Origin: CALESS01 sp041741455
Lineage (GTDB): Bacteria; Chloroflexota; Anaerolineae; Anaerolineales; Anaerolineaceae
Assembly (NCBI GenBank): GCA_041741455.1
Contig: JBGSJZ010000044.1
Span: 1-64,000 of the forward strand
DNA: 64,000 nt
Direction: 5' to 3'
How positions within the stretch are numbered: position 1 is the first letter of the stretch; every line of letters begins with the position of its first letter. The notes beneath the pieces were generated by a model that ran no database searches, was not told where the DNA came from, and saw only the letters and a program-made list of their open reading frames with translations. A program made the translations under genes and the position numbers. Of the stretch, positions 1 to 8,681 are shown piece by piece.

Positions 1-152
1 GCCAGGCGCCCGGCCTCGGCCGCGACCGCGGCGCAATGCTGGGCGGTAGCGGGGAGGATATACTGGTTCAGCATCCGCGGCACGTCCTGATCGATGATGC
101 CGGTGGGGGTAAAGCCTTCCATGAGATTTACAAGGATGGGATATTGGGTCAT
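1..152 (-). CDS. Partial unrecognised protein, N-terminal 50 residues
   Basis: An open frame runs from an ATG at 152 off the left edge, giving about 50 residues that begin MTQYPILVNL. I do not recognise the family. It is believed to be a gene because it has a good extended -10 box just upstream and an uninterrupted GC-rich coding frame to the edge. The start has no Shine-Dalgarno sequence; the transcript is probably leaderless. It is separated by about 185 bases from the end of the CPBP operon and is likely an independent unit transcribed in the same direction. The frame on the opposite strand (36-431) is judged a shadow. Confidence 0.5.
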   Translation of the reverse strand, partial: MTQYPILVNLMEGFTPTGIIDQDVPRMLNQYILPATAQHCAAVAAEAGRL

Positions 153-337
153 ATAACCATTATACCAATCCCAGCGGGGCCAGGCGGTTTGCACAAGGGG
201 TGGGATATGGGACAAGATGACAGCCTGTCCGGCCGCAAGCGAAAGTATGCGTTACATGGAGTGGGGACGGAGAGGCAGAAACATCCCTGGCCTAGTGGAA
301 ACCAGACAGGTTCAATCACCTGGAGTGATGATCTGGC
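153..337 (-). promoter_or_regulatory. Spacer with extended -10 promoter for the left-edge gene
   Basis: On the minus strand TATAAT lies at 164-159, preceded by TGG, which makes an extended -10 (TGnTATAAT). Only six bases separate it from the ATG at 152, so transcription should start at or next to the A of the start codon. No convincing -35 is seen. The rest of the spacer, 170-337, lies downstream of the CPBP operon; I see no strong intrinsic terminator in it. Confidence 0.45.
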
Positions 338-1066
338 TCACTGGAAGATTGCCAACAAAAGGCTCAGCGATCCGACCGTGTTTAAGATCCAATGGGCGGC
401 TATGCCGATGCGCAAATCGCGTTTCCAATAGACGATGTAAACCAGCGGTAAAACCGCCAGGAAACGGGTGACCACCTGCCAGGGTGACCAGAAGTGATAG
501 AGGGCAAACAAAAAGGCTTCAACCAGCGGCCCCCAATGCTTCAGCCAGGCCAGGCGTGGCAGTAGAAAACCGCGAAAGTAAAGCTCCTCCACATATGGTC
601 CTAGAATTCCGGTGAGTATAAATATCCCCAGCCAGTTGATGAACTGGATGGTCTTGCTGTAAACGCTCAAGTCCTCCGTGATGAAGAACCAATCGGGCAG
701 CCAGGAAAAAAGGGGGAGCAGGGCCTTATCCAGCGGGCTGAGCAAGGCAAAAAACAGGACCGCCCCTGCCAAGGCAACTACTGTCAGCAGGGCAAAACGG
801 GCCGGGGGTGTTTTTTCGCGATTCAGAAAAATCCCCTCCAACGTATACCGGCCATTGCGCTTTTTGCCCTGCCAGAACAGGATGGCTGACTGTACCGGAA
901 TCAGCCCAAACAGAACGGCCAGTGAGATCCCAATTGCGGAGGGCAAGCCCGCCTTTCGCAAGACAGGTGCGAGAAGTACGTAGCCGGCAAGGATCACAAC
1001 ACCTGGCAAAAGATGATAGGCAATGGTTTTGAGGAAGCCGTGTTGAGCGACGCTTTGATGATCCAT
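338..1066 (-). CDS. CPBP family intramembrane glutamic protease (242 aa), last gene of the operon
   Basis: A hydrophobic protein with about seven membrane segments and the three CPBP (Abi, PF02517) motifs: E160-E161-xxx-R165 (VEELYFRG), F187-xxx-H191 (FALYH) and H225-xxx-N229. In the family these residues form the glutamate/histidine active site in the membrane. Members process prenylated or signal-like peptides, or protect against bacteriocins. The substrate here cannot be read from sequence. The start is supported by GGAGATAAG directly before the ATG. It is the promoter-distal end of the minus-strand operon, 16 bases after the GNAT gene. Confidence 0.9.
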   Translation of the reverse strand: MDHQSVAQHGFLKTIAYHLLPGVVILAGYVLLAPVLRKAGLPSAIGISLAVLFGLIPVQSAILFWQGKKRNGRYTLEGIFLNREKTPPARFALLTVVALAGAVLFFALLSPLDKALLPLFSWLPDWFFITEDLSVYSKTIQFINWLGIFILTGILGPYVEELYFRGFLLPRLAWLKHWGPLVEAFLFALYHFWSPWQVVTRFLAVLPLVYIVYWKRDLRIGIAAHWILNTVGSLSLLLAIFQ

Positions 1067-1082
1067 CTTATCTCCGATTAGG

Positions 1083-1571
1083 TTAGCCAGCTCTGTTGCC
1101 GAGCTTCTTACCCATATACAGGTTGGTTAGGCTGTAGCCCATTTTTTCGTAGAGGGCAATGGCACTGGTATTGTGGGCGAAAACATGCAGACTGATGCTT
1201 TTCACTTGCATTTCTTCCAGCTTTTTATCCAGCGCCTGCAAAGCCTGCTTTCCAAAACCCTGACCACGCCACTGCGGATCGATGACAAAATCGCAAATGA
1301 AAGCGCGGCGGTGCACTTCATCCATTTTGACCTGCACCCACAGCACACCAAGCTTCTGATTGGTGTGCTCATTCAGAATGGTAAAGACAAACTGGTCTTT
1401 AGATTGCGGGCCATCTGGCAGCAGGCTCAAGAATTCGGCGCGCGATTTTTCGAGCGCCTCTTCGGCCAACCAATTACCGCTTTTGACCTTGTCCTGAGCA
1501 TACTCAATGATTTCGTGCTCAAGGAAAGCCTCAAAATCACCCTTTTCAATCGGTATTAATATAATCATCAT
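1083..1571 (-). CDS. GNAT family N-acetyltransferase
   Basis: A 162-residue GNAT fold protein. The acetyl-CoA pyrophosphate loop is QWRGQGFGKQAL (about residues 99-110), followed by the typical helix and a C-terminal strand with N-T-S-A-I-A-L-Y-E-K-M-G-Y. It should transfer an acetyl group from acetyl-CoA to an amine; the acceptor is unknown. AAGGAGAAG precedes the ATG pair at 1571/1568. It lies between two CPBP protease genes, with 7 and 16 base gaps, so it is co-transcribed with them. Acetylation of a peptide or small molecule handled by the operon is possible but only inferred. Confidence 0.88.
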   Translation of the reverse strand: MMIILIPIEKGDFEAFLEHEIIEYAQDKVKSGNWLAEEALEKSRAEFLSLLPDGPQSKDQFVFTILNEHTNQKLGVLWVQVKMDEVHRRAFICDFVIDPQWRGQGFGKQALQALDKKLEEMQVKSISLHVFAHNTSAIALYEKMGYSLTNLYMGKKLGNRAG

Positions 1572-1578
1572 CTTCTCC

Positions 1579-2211
1579 TTAGATCGAATTCAAGACGAGC
1601 AATCCAAGAATATCACCCAGCAAGTGGGCCAACCAGACCACCCACAGGTTGTTGCGCCTGGCAAAAATCATACCATACAGGAGCGAGTCAACCACAATCA
1701 GACCGATATCTACGCTAACGATCAGCACTGGGCCAGGGGCAAAATGGGCCAGGCCAAACACGAGTGAGGCTACCCCGATCGCTGCCGGGGTGCCGATAAA
1801 CCGGGCTAGCCTGCCCTGGATCAGCGTGCGGTAGGTCAATTCCTCACCGAGCAGCGAAAACGACAGCAATGGCAGTAACATCAGCCAACTCATGCCACTT
1901 TCAAAAGGCAGGCGGGCTTGAACGTGGGCCAGGAATTGCGGGAAGATAGCTTTTGCCAGTAGGGCGGTCAGAGGCTGGATCAAGAATGCCAGCAGAATAA
2001 AGAGAACCCAGTTCGCCCGCAAATCCGCCCAAAAGCTGCTCAGACGAAAGCCCAGGTCGCTCCAGGTACGTTTGCGCAGGCGCCGTTCAACAAGCAGGTA
2101 GCCGACCGGGAGCAGGGCGAAGACGGTTTTATAGGCAGGTAGGAACCACATACCCAGCAGGGCGGTGGCAGTAATGAGGATGGTTTCGAGCAGGATGGCT
2201 TTGGTTTTCAT
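1579..2211 (-). CDS. CPBP family intramembrane protease (210 aa)
   Basis: This is the shortest CPBP protein of the cluster, with about six predicted membrane segments. Motif 1 is E123-E124-xxx-R128 (EELTYR), motif 2 is F152-xxx-H156 (FGLAH) and motif 3 is H196-xxx-D200 (HLLGD). Thus all expected catalytic residues are present, with Asp rather than Asn in the third motif. It is clearly diverged from its neighbours and not a recent duplicate. Gaps to the flanking genes are 7 and 9 bases, as expected within one operon. Confidence 0.88.
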   Translation of the reverse strand: MKTKAILLETILITATALLGMWFLPAYKTVFALLPVGYLLVERRLRKRTWSDLGFRLSSFWADLRANWVLFILLAFLIQPLTALLAKAIFPQFLAHVQARLPFESGMSWLMLLPLLSFSLLGEELTYRTLIQGRLARFIGTPAAIGVASLVFGLAHFAPGPVLIVSVDIGLIVVDSLLYGMIFARRNNLWVVWLAHLLGDILGLLVLNSI

Positions 2212-2220
2212 GGTATTCCT

Positions 2221-3126
2221 TTAATTTTGGGTCAGATCAGTTTTCGTTGTACCAAACATTTTCCAGAGCAGGATCAGCGCACCGAAGAGCAATCCGCTCA
2301 ACCCGATCAGGCCAGTGGGGTTCGGCCCAAGCAAGGGGCTGATGCCCAGGAAGGAAACCAGAGCAGCCAGTTCACCGATCACATTGCCTGCGCCATGGAA
2401 AATACAGGCGGGAAGAATGCTGCCGGAGCGGATGGTGAGATAGGCCAGCCAGGTGCCCAGAACCATACAGACCAGGACCATCATCAAAATGCCGGTGAAA
2501 GGCGTACCCCAGTAGTCCAGGCCGTAATTAAAACCAAAGTAGATGAGCGGAGCGTGGGCCAAGCCCCAGAGGAGACCGTGGAGCAGTGTGGCCTTGCGCT
2601 GGCAGGTGAGTTTGAGCAGGATTGGCAGAAAGTAACCGCGCCAGCCGATCTCCTCGCCGAGGGCAAAGATGTGAACCGGAAAAATCAACGGAGAAAGAAC
2701 AATGAACGCCAACCCAATCAAGATAACGGTTCGGGTTGTGAAAAGAAGGGACTCAGGCGCGCCGTACTGGCCGTATTGGGCAACCAGGTTGCGGGCGGTC
2801 AGATCCAAATCCTGCGGGAAGAGGGTGAAGTAGAGTAACCCACCGAGGAAGATGGCTACGCCGGGCAGGAAGGCCGCGAACAGGTAGGTTTTCCAACTCT
2901 TTTTGAAATTGGGCTTGAGATACCAGGGCGATTGGTCCCGGGTGATGGCCCTGGTCAGGAATGTGGCGATGACCGGCAGAAGACTGAAGATACCCCACAG
3001 CAGGGTGTAGGCGGTTTGGTCATACGGTGCGGGTAGAGCCATTACCAGGATCCAGGCGACCAACAAGAAACCAAAGATGATTGCCAGGAAGAGGGCTGCT
3101 CTCTTTTTCAACAGGTTTGTGTCCAT
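2221..3126 (-). CDS. CPBP family intramembrane protease (301 aa)
   Basis: A multi-pass membrane protein with a full CPBP core in its second half: E158-E159-xxx-R163 (EEIGWRG), W187-xxx-H191 (WGLAH) and H244-xxx-N248 (HGAGN). The first 150 residues add about four membrane segments before the catalytic core. The EEIGWRGYFLP form is the one common in larger bacterial CPBP proteins. It follows the 360-aa paralogue with a gap of only two bases, so translation is probably coupled. The substrate is unknown. Confidence 0.9.
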   Translation of the reverse strand: MDTNLLKKRAALFLAIIFGFLLVAWILVMALPAPYDQTAYTLLWGIFSLLPVIATFLTRAITRDQSPWYLKPNFKKSWKTYLFAAFLPGVAIFLGGLLYFTLFPQDLDLTARNLVAQYGQYGAPESLLFTTRTVILIGLAFIVLSPLIFPVHIFALGEEIGWRGYFLPILLKLTCQRKATLLHGLLWGLAHAPLIYFGFNYGLDYWGTPFTGILMMVLVCMVLGTWLAYLTIRSGSILPACIFHGAGNVIGELAALVSFLGISPLLGPNPTGLIGLSGLLFGALILLWKMFGTTKTDLTQN

Positions 3127-3128
3127 GT

Positions 3129-4211
3129 TTATTCCTTTATTATTGAACTTTCAGCTTCTTTCCAGAGCGGGTCGCGCAGGATGAGCAGGACAACGATCGC
3201 ACCAAGTGCAATACCAGGCAATCCTGCGCCAAAAGAGAAAAGCGTGTTGGTTGGCGAAACCACGGCCATAAAGAAGAAACTCAAGGCCTGGTTGTTGAGG
3301 GCATGCAGGTAGGCGGCTGTCCAGACGCCCTGCGATTTGAAAACACTATAGGCGAAGAAATAAGCGAAGATGATGCCCAAAGCCACCATGGCAAGCGACC
3401 CAAGAAGCGGTTGGCCGGGGAAGTTATAGCCCATCCAGATGATCGGCCAATGCCAGATTCCCCAGATAACACCCAGCAGGAAGACGCCACGGATGCGACC
3501 AAGGCGAATCAATTCGGTTTGCAGGTAACCGCGCCAACCGTACTCCTCGCCAAAGGCGATGATCAAACCAAGGAACGGGCCAATGATGACGGTATTAAGC
3601 GCCATGATGGGCAGCAGAGCCGCAGCGGGCAGGTTGGCGGCAGCCATTTGTGGGAAAGCTGTGCTTAGATCAACCACCTGGCCCATTTTGAAAATATAAT
3701 TGAGGAAAGTCTGAAGACCATAATAAGCAACCAGTCCAAGCCCGTAAAGCAGCCAGACGCGGACTTTACCACCCGCCAGGCCAGCACCAGCAAAGGCATC
3801 TTTCCCGCCAACCAGCCGGAGAACGACCAGCAGGATCAAGCCAAGCACATTTGGGATGAGCAGGAGTGAACTGAGATTGGCGGCCCAGTCCGGTTGGATA
3901 AGCGCCGCGATGGAACCAAGCAGATATAAAAAGGTGAGCAAAAAATAAAAATAGACAAACCAGCGTGAAGTCCTGCGGTTGGTCTGGTAATAGACGGGAC
4001 TTTCCTTGAAAAAGAAAGCGCCCAAGAGCAAGGCGGAAAAGGCCGGCAGGAGCATCTGAAATTGTAACAAGAGCATTGTGCCGGGATTGGCCAAGCCGCC
4101 GGTCAAATAAAGCGCTAAATCCACCAGCCAGGTCAGGCCAAAAGTCAGGCCAAGAAACCAGGCGACGTGCGGCCAGTTGGTTTTTAAGGGTGCAGGGGTA
4201 GAGGATTGCAT
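3129..4211 (-). CDS. CPBP family intramembrane protease (360 aa)
   Basis: The longest CPBP protein here, with about ten predicted membrane segments. The catalytic core is E222-E223-xxx-R227 (EEYGWRG), W250-xxx-H254 (WGIWH) and H303-xxx-N307 (HALNN). It resembles the 301-aa neighbour in motif style (WRGYL, WGxxHxPxI) and the two may come from an old duplication. A 55-base spacer separates it from the upstream MFS gene, the largest gap inside the operon. The ribosome binding site before the ATG (GAAAGTGAG) is weak. Confidence 0.9.
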   Translation of the reverse strand: MQSSTPAPLKTNWPHVAWFLGLTFGLTWLVDLALYLTGGLANPGTMLLLQFQMLLPAFSALLLGAFFFKESPVYYQTNRRTSRWFVYFYFLLTFLYLLGSIAALIQPDWAANLSSLLLIPNVLGLILLVVLRLVGGKDAFAGAGLAGGKVRVWLLYGLGLVAYYGLQTFLNYIFKMGQVVDLSTAFPQMAAANLPAAALLPIMALNTVIIGPFLGLIIAFGEEYGWRGYLQTELIRLGRIRGVFLLGVIWGIWHWPIIWMGYNFPGQPLLGSLAMVALGIIFAYFFAYSVFKSQGVWTAAYLHALNNQALSFFFMAVVSPTNTLFSFGAGLPGIALGAIVVLLILRDPLWKEAESSIIKE

Positions 4212-4266
4212 GGTTTTCTCACTTTCAAAATTGGTTTAAGGGTATGAAAAAAGAGGCCATCTCTGA

Positions 4267-5478
4267 TCACTTATCCGTGACAACAACTTGATCCATGCCT
4301 CTCCAGGCTGAATTAAAAGCCTGGGCGAGGGTTACCAACAGATATATGAAAGCAATGATTAACAGGACGACAATGACTCCCAGCCATTCCGTCAGAAATC
4401 CCGCCAGGAGCATGCCCAAAGGAGCGGCAATTAATGCCAAGGCGGTGATCATTCCAAAAACTCGGCCGCGCAGAGCAGGCGGCGTCCGCTCCTGAACCAA
4501 GGTCATAATCAGCGGGTTCAGTTGGCCGGCAGCCAGACCCGCACAAAAGAGCGACACAAGCACCAGGTAAAATGGGGGCGTAAACGAAAGAGCCCAGAAA
4601 GGCAAGCCAACGAAGATAAATGCAGCCACAAAGGTAAGCCGGCGAGGCGCCCGAAAAATAACCAGGCCGAAAAGCAGTGATCCAAGGAGTGCGCCTGCAC
4701 CAAAGCTGGAGATTAGCAACCCCAAAGCGGTTGCCTGACCGTAAACCTGTTCCGCATAGACCGGGAGAACCACCGCAAAAAGAGGGGTATCCAGAAAATT
4801 AGTAATGGCTATGGTCACGCTCAAGGCCATAATCAGCCGATCCCGCCTGACAAACTGCCAGCCTTCCTGCAACAAACTGAGATAGCGGCTTTCTGGTTTA
4901 ACCCTGGGCTGGCTTGATGGCACAGCCACGATGAACAGAGCAGCTGAAACTGCAAATGTGGCAGCGTCCAGCCACAAGACATTACTGCTCCCCATCAAGA
5001 CAACGAGAAAACCTGCCAAAGCGGGGCCAATCAGCGTACCAGCCCGCTGAATTGCTTGTTGCACAGCGTTTGCTTTTTCCAGCGGGAAATTTGCGGCTTC
5101 GGCCAGTTCGGGCAATAAAGCCTGGCGGGCAGTATTTCCGGGGCCATCCAGCAAAGCGCTCAAAAAAACCAGGAAAAGCAATTGCCAAAACTGCAATCCC
5201 AATGTTCCATACAGCAGGGGAATTAATAACACTGTGATGCCACTGGCCAGGTCGGAGATGATACTCATCCTTCTCTGTCCAAATCGGTCCACCATGGTAC
5301 CACCGAAAAAAGCAGCCAAAATGGCAGGCAGCGCGGTAAAAAAAGCCACCAAACCGGTTTGAAATGCACTGCCTGTGGTTTCAAGAACGAACCAGGGGAC
5401 GGCAATCATGGTCAGGTTGTTTCCGACCAGAGAGATGAGGTTGGCAGAAAAGAAGGAAATAAGAGGAATTCGTTTCAT
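4267..5478 (-). CDS. MFS transporter, DHA3-type drug/siderophore exporter family
   Basis: A 403-residue major facilitator protein with about twelve membrane segments. The MFS motif A is visible between helices 2 and 3 (GGTMVDRFGQRR, about residues 59-70). The overall pattern is that of the MFS_3/DHA3 group, which contains macrolide and enterobactin exporters running on the proton gradient. In this operon it is the only obvious transporter, so it may export whatever small molecule or peptide the CPBP proteases and GNAT act on. That link is inference. It begins six bases after the SDR gene. Confidence 0.88.
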   Translation of the reverse strand: MKRIPLISFFSANLISLVGNNLTMIAVPWFVLETTGSAFQTGLVAFFTALPAILAAFFGGTMVDRFGQRRMSIISDLASGITVLLIPLLYGTLGLQFWQLLFLVFLSALLDGPGNTARQALLPELAEAANFPLEKANAVQQAIQRAGTLIGPALAGFLVVLMGSSNVLWLDAATFAVSAALFIVAVPSSQPRVKPESRYLSLLQEGWQFVRRDRLIMALSVTIAITNFLDTPLFAVVLPVYAEQVYGQATALGLLISSFGAGALLGSLLFGLVIFRAPRRLTFVAAFIFVGLPFWALSFTPPFYLVLVSLFCAGLAAGQLNPLIMTLVQERTPPALRGRVFGMITALALIAAPLGMLLAGFLTEWLGVIVVLLIIAFIYLLVTLAQAFNSAWRGMDQVVVTDK

Positions 5479-5484
5479 GTAGTT

Positions 5485-6264
5485 TTACCTTGAAGAAGGG
5501 AAGGTTGCATTCCCTTCCTGGTTTTGACGCGCCTTCTCAGCCAGGCTGGACATTAGCCTGCCCATTGGCACGCGCAGGTGGTAACTCATCCAGAGCTGGA
5601 GGTTGGTGACGAAGCCAGCCGCCAGCACTGGGCGGGTTTTGCCAACCAGTTTAGCCAGTCCCCGGCCCACGGTTTGGGGATCGGCCATCATTTCTGGTGG
5701 GATGCCAAAACCTGCGGCGGACCTGGTTCGCGTCAGGGGCGGGTGCATGACGTTGAATGTGATCCCGGCAAGGGTGTATTCCAGCGCCAGAGTGCGGGTC
5801 AGGGCTTCGATAGCGCCTTTGGTGGATGTGTAACCGGTCATGCCAGGCATCCCTGTGAAACACACGCCTGAACTGAAGTTGTGGACAACACCGTGTCCTT
5901 GTTTTTCCATCCCAGGCAGGACAGCGCGGATCAGGTTGAGATAGCCAAAGTAATTGACTTCGAACTCTTGACGGATGTCGTCCAGCGTGCGCTCTTCGAA
6001 GGAAGTGAACAAGGCCAGACAGGCGTTATTGATCAGGATGTCCACGCCGCCCCATATAAGGATGATTTCGTCCACCACAGCCTGAACGCGCTCGGGGACG
6101 ATTACGTCACAGATAAACGGTAGCAGGTTCGAGGTCCGGGGAAGGTTTTCCAGCGAAAGGTCGAGGGCAGCAACGCGGTCTCCCATGTCCAGCAGGGACC
6201 GGGTCAGCGCCAGCCCAATACCGTTGTTTGCGCCAGTGATCAGGATGGTTCGAGTCATGGTCAT
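5485..6264 (-). CDS. Short-chain dehydrogenase/reductase (SDR)
   Basis: A classical SDR of 259 residues. The N-terminal nucleotide-binding motif is TGANNGIG (about residues 9-16), the structural NNA motif is at about 82-84 (NNAC), and the active-site S-x12-Y-xxx-K is present (S at SSGVC, then YTSTK). It should oxidise or reduce a hydroxyl/carbonyl with NAD(P). The substrate cannot be read. The ATG overlaps the stop of the upstream CPBP gene by four bases, implying coupled translation. It is one of the few soluble proteins of the operon. Confidence 0.9.
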   Translation of the reverse strand: MTMTRTILITGANNGIGLALTRSLLDMGDRVAALDLSLENLPRTSNLLPFICDVIVPERVQAVVDEIILIWGGVDILINNACLALFTSFEERTLDDIRQEFEVNYFGYLNLIRAVLPGMEKQGHGVVHNFSSGVCFTGMPGMTGYTSTKGAIEALTRTLALEYTLAGITFNVMHPPLTRTRSAAGFGIPPEMMADPQTVGRGLAKLVGKTRPVLAAGFVTNLQLWMSYHLRVPMGRLMSSLAEKARQNQEGNATFPSSR

Positions 6265-7085
6265 GATTCCAATTGAACGGATTGCTTTTTGAGCGCACCG
6301 AACTTCTGAACTACCAGAAGGCCAACCACCAGAAAAGCCAGGAAGGTGGTGATGAAGGCAAAAGTCTGAACGGTGTAAGGCGCCAGCAGGCTGAGGGTCA
6401 CGTTGTATGAAAAATGGATCAGTATGGCTGCCAGCACGCTGCGTTGGTTGGCGTTATAAGCCAATGTCATCAGGATGGTTATCAGGAAGACGTTCATCGC
6501 AAACAGCCAGAACATGCTACCGAACAAGCCCCACTCAAATTGGATGGTGCCGGGCAGAAAGAACAGAGGGAGGTGCCAGATCCACCAGACAAGGAACAAC
6601 ACCAAAGTAGAGGTCACCACAGGCCACTTTTTTTGGAATGAATCGAGCAGGATGCCGCGCCAACCCAGTTCCTCGGCCAACGGTCCGCCTATCATCATCA
6701 TGATGATGAAAATGGGAATTTCGGCAGGTTGGGCTTTTAGCAGATTGACGTAATCCATCTGGGGCAAATTCCCACCGAGAAGCTCATTGATCAAGACACC
6801 CAGAAACATGGCAGTCGGAACTGCGACCAGGGTCACGATCCACCAAACAGGTTTGACACGGCGAAGGTTGAAAACGCGCGACCAAAATTCGCGGCGCTGC
6901 TCGCTACTGAAGTTTCGCCACACGAAAAAGAGTGCCACTAGCGACGGACCACAACCGCCAATGATATAGAACAAGATGGCGGGAAAGTCCTTGCTGGACT
7001 GTCCACTCAGGATAGCGATCCCTTCCAGGAGCCAGCTGAAGCCAAAGGTTGTCAGGATGAATTTGACGGGGGAAACGGTTTTCAT
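6261..7085 (-). CDS. CPBP family intramembrane protease (274 aa)
   Basis: A multi-pass protein with intact CPBP motifs: E138-E139-xxx-R143 (EELGWRG), W167-xxx-H171 (WWIWH) and H224-xxx-N228 (HFSYN). It belongs to the EELGWRG class often annotated as type II CAAX protease. Four-base overlaps at both ends tie it to the SDR gene downstream and the 285-aa membrane protein upstream, so all three are probably translated together. Confidence 0.9.
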   Translation of the reverse strand: MKTVSPVKFILTTFGFSWLLEGIAILSGQSSKDFPAILFYIIGGCGPSLVALFFVWRNFSSEQRREFWSRVFNLRRVKPVWWIVTLVAVPTAMFLGVLINELLGGNLPQMDYVNLLKAQPAEIPIFIIMMMIGGPLAEELGWRGILLDSFQKKWPVVTSTLVLFLVWWIWHLPLFFLPGTIQFEWGLFGSMFWLFAMNVFLITILMTLAYNANQRSVLAAILIHFSYNVTLSLLAPYTVQTFAFITTFLAFLVVGLLVVQKFGALKKQSVQLES

Positions 7086-7939
7086 GTCAGGCCCTTATTT
7101 GAGTTGAATTTTGTGCGCAGGAAATACAGATACGCTACGGTAACAATCAAGCTGATCATGGTCAGCACAGCAAAGAGCGGAACTGCGTCGAGGGAAGCAG
7201 ACGGATCGTGAATGTGACCGAAATACTGGTCGACGGCAATGCTGGCGGTTTCGATGGTCATCATCACCAGTAGGAGACCTGCCAGCAGGTAACCCCAACT
7301 TTTTTTCTGCCAGAGCCAGAGCGCGCCAAGGAATCCCAGTGGAAGCAGGAAACTCAAGTCCAGCACATGGACGGGGCTGGTCAGCATGATCGTCCCGGCG
7401 AGGAAGGTAGGAGAAGCGGAGTCGAATATGGCGGAGATGGTCTGTTTCAGCCAGGTCACCAGGAATAGCATGGAGATGACCGATAGATAGCCCGCAAAAA
7501 GACGGACAGGGGTTTTCTCTGCAAAGTCTGTGCGGATGGAGTCTATATCCATTTGCGTTAGTAGGATCACCAGCGACCAGACTGACAGCGAAAGGGTGGC
7601 AACGTAGAACAGGAAAAGCGGGTTGAAAGCGGTGGCAAAGGCAAAGATGACTGCGTTGTAAAGGAGATAGGCCAACGCGCCGGTCCAGGTCAGGTATGCC
7701 AGCAGGCAGCCGCGTCGCGCCAGGATCAACGAGGTGCCCAGCACGGGAAGCTCCAGGGAAAAGATCACCAGGTGTGTGCCACGAGCGTTGCCAGCCGTGA
7801 GCGCCGGGTCGCGGAAAATTTGCGGGTGGAACACGCCAACTGCGGACTGGACCAGGGTCAGCACAACCAAAACGACAGACAACCGAAAGGCTGGGGGCAA
7901 TTTATTGCTGGTTGGTGTGGATGGCTGAAATGTTGACAT
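7082..7939 (-). CDS. Multi-pass membrane protein of unknown function (285 aa)
   Basis: Eight or so hydrophobic segments are visible and no catalytic motif that I recognise; the CPBP glutamates and histidines are absent. The N-terminus is a short polar stretch (STFQPSTPTSN) before the first helix. It begins 13 bases after the degenerate CPBP gene and overlaps the next CPBP gene by four bases. A role as a membrane partner of the proteases is possible but only suggested by position. Confidence 0.75.
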   Translation of the reverse strand: MSTFQPSTPTSNKLPPAFRLSVVLVVLTLVQSAVGVFHPQIFRDPALTAGNARGTHLVIFSLELPVLGTSLILARRGCLLAYLTWTGALAYLLYNAVIFAFATAFNPLFLFYVATLSLSVWSLVILLTQMDIDSIRTDFAEKTPVRLFAGYLSVISMLFLVTWLKQTISAIFDSASPTFLAGTIMLTSPVHVLDLSFLLPLGFLGALWLWQKKSWGYLLAGLLLVMMTIETASIAVDQYFGHIHDPSASLDAVPLFAVLTMISLIVTVAYLYFLRTKFNSNKGLT

Positions 7940-7952
7940 AGGGCCTCAAAAA

Positions 7953-8681
7953 TCAGTTCATAACCGTCAGGAACAAACCTGCCACAGACAGGTCCATCAA
8001 GATATGGATCAGTGCGATGTAGGGCATCAAGCGTGGGAGGGCACGCATGACCAGGGCGATCAGAACCGAGAAGGGCAGGAACATGACCAGGCGGTAGGTG
8101 ATGAAGCGCCCGTCTGGCAGGAATGGCGCAAATATGTGCTGAGCAGACAGGAAGAAACTCGTCAGCAAAACGGCCAGCCAGGGATGCAGCCCTTGTGCTT
8201 CAAGACGCGGCAGGCTATAGAGCATGTAAGTGGGAATTTCAACCAGTCCTTGCAAGATGGGGAAGAAGGCAAAACTGGAAATGGCTGCCCAGGCAGGCAG
8301 AGGACGCACCAATAAGTCCAGGGCGATTTGGGGATCACCAAAAAGCCAGCGGGCACTCAAGAGGTTGGGCAGGTAGCCGAGCGGACCGGCAATCACCAGA
8401 AAACCGAGCAGGAACCATAAATCCTGTTTGACATTTTGACGCTCCAACCGAAAGACATTCCAGAAGGAGCTGCCCTCACGGCGGTAGAAGTGGATGAGCA
8501 ATGCCAGACAGATCAGGTTTGCAAGGATTACAACCAAAGGCCACCAGGCAGCGGACGAATCCCAGGCGTTGGGCGAACCGGTCAACCTGAATCCAAGGGC
8601 GATCAGACTTTGGAAAGCCAGGAACAACGCAGAACGCATTACGAGCATCACCCAGGGTTTACACGTGCTATTTGGATTCAT
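7953..8681 (-). CDS. Degenerate CPBP-like membrane protein (242 aa)
   Basis: The membrane topology is CPBP-like and the second and third histidines are kept (H182; H226-xxx-D230). Motif 1 is broken: where EExxxR is expected, V147-E148-I-P-T-Y152 is found, so one glutamate and the arginine are missing, and Leu replaces the aromatic residue of motif 2. It may be an inactive regulator or binding subunit. I chose the ATG at 8681 rather than the longer frame from 8744, because GGAAGG lies at the right distance and the longer form would run through most of the small upstream gene's end. It overlaps that gene by 14 bases. Confidence 0.75.
   Translation of the reverse strand: MNPNSTCKPWVMLVMRSALFLAFQSLIALGFRLTGSPNAWDSSAAWWPLVVILANLICLALLIHFYRREGSSFWNVFRLERQNVKQDLWFLLGFLVIAGPLGYLPNLLSARWLFGDPQIALDLLVRPLPAWAAISSFAFFPILQGLVEIPTYMLYSLPRLEAQGLHPWLAVLLTSFFLSAQHIFAPFLPDGRFITYRLVMFLPFSVLIALVMRALPRLMPYIALIHILMDLSVAGLFLTVMN

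Noticed and set aside
36..431. Plus-strand frame of 131 residues at the left edge
   Set aside because: It overlaps the leaderless minus-strand start and the end of the CPBP gene, has no ribosome binding site and an unconvincing composition. The minus-strand partial gene explains the region better.
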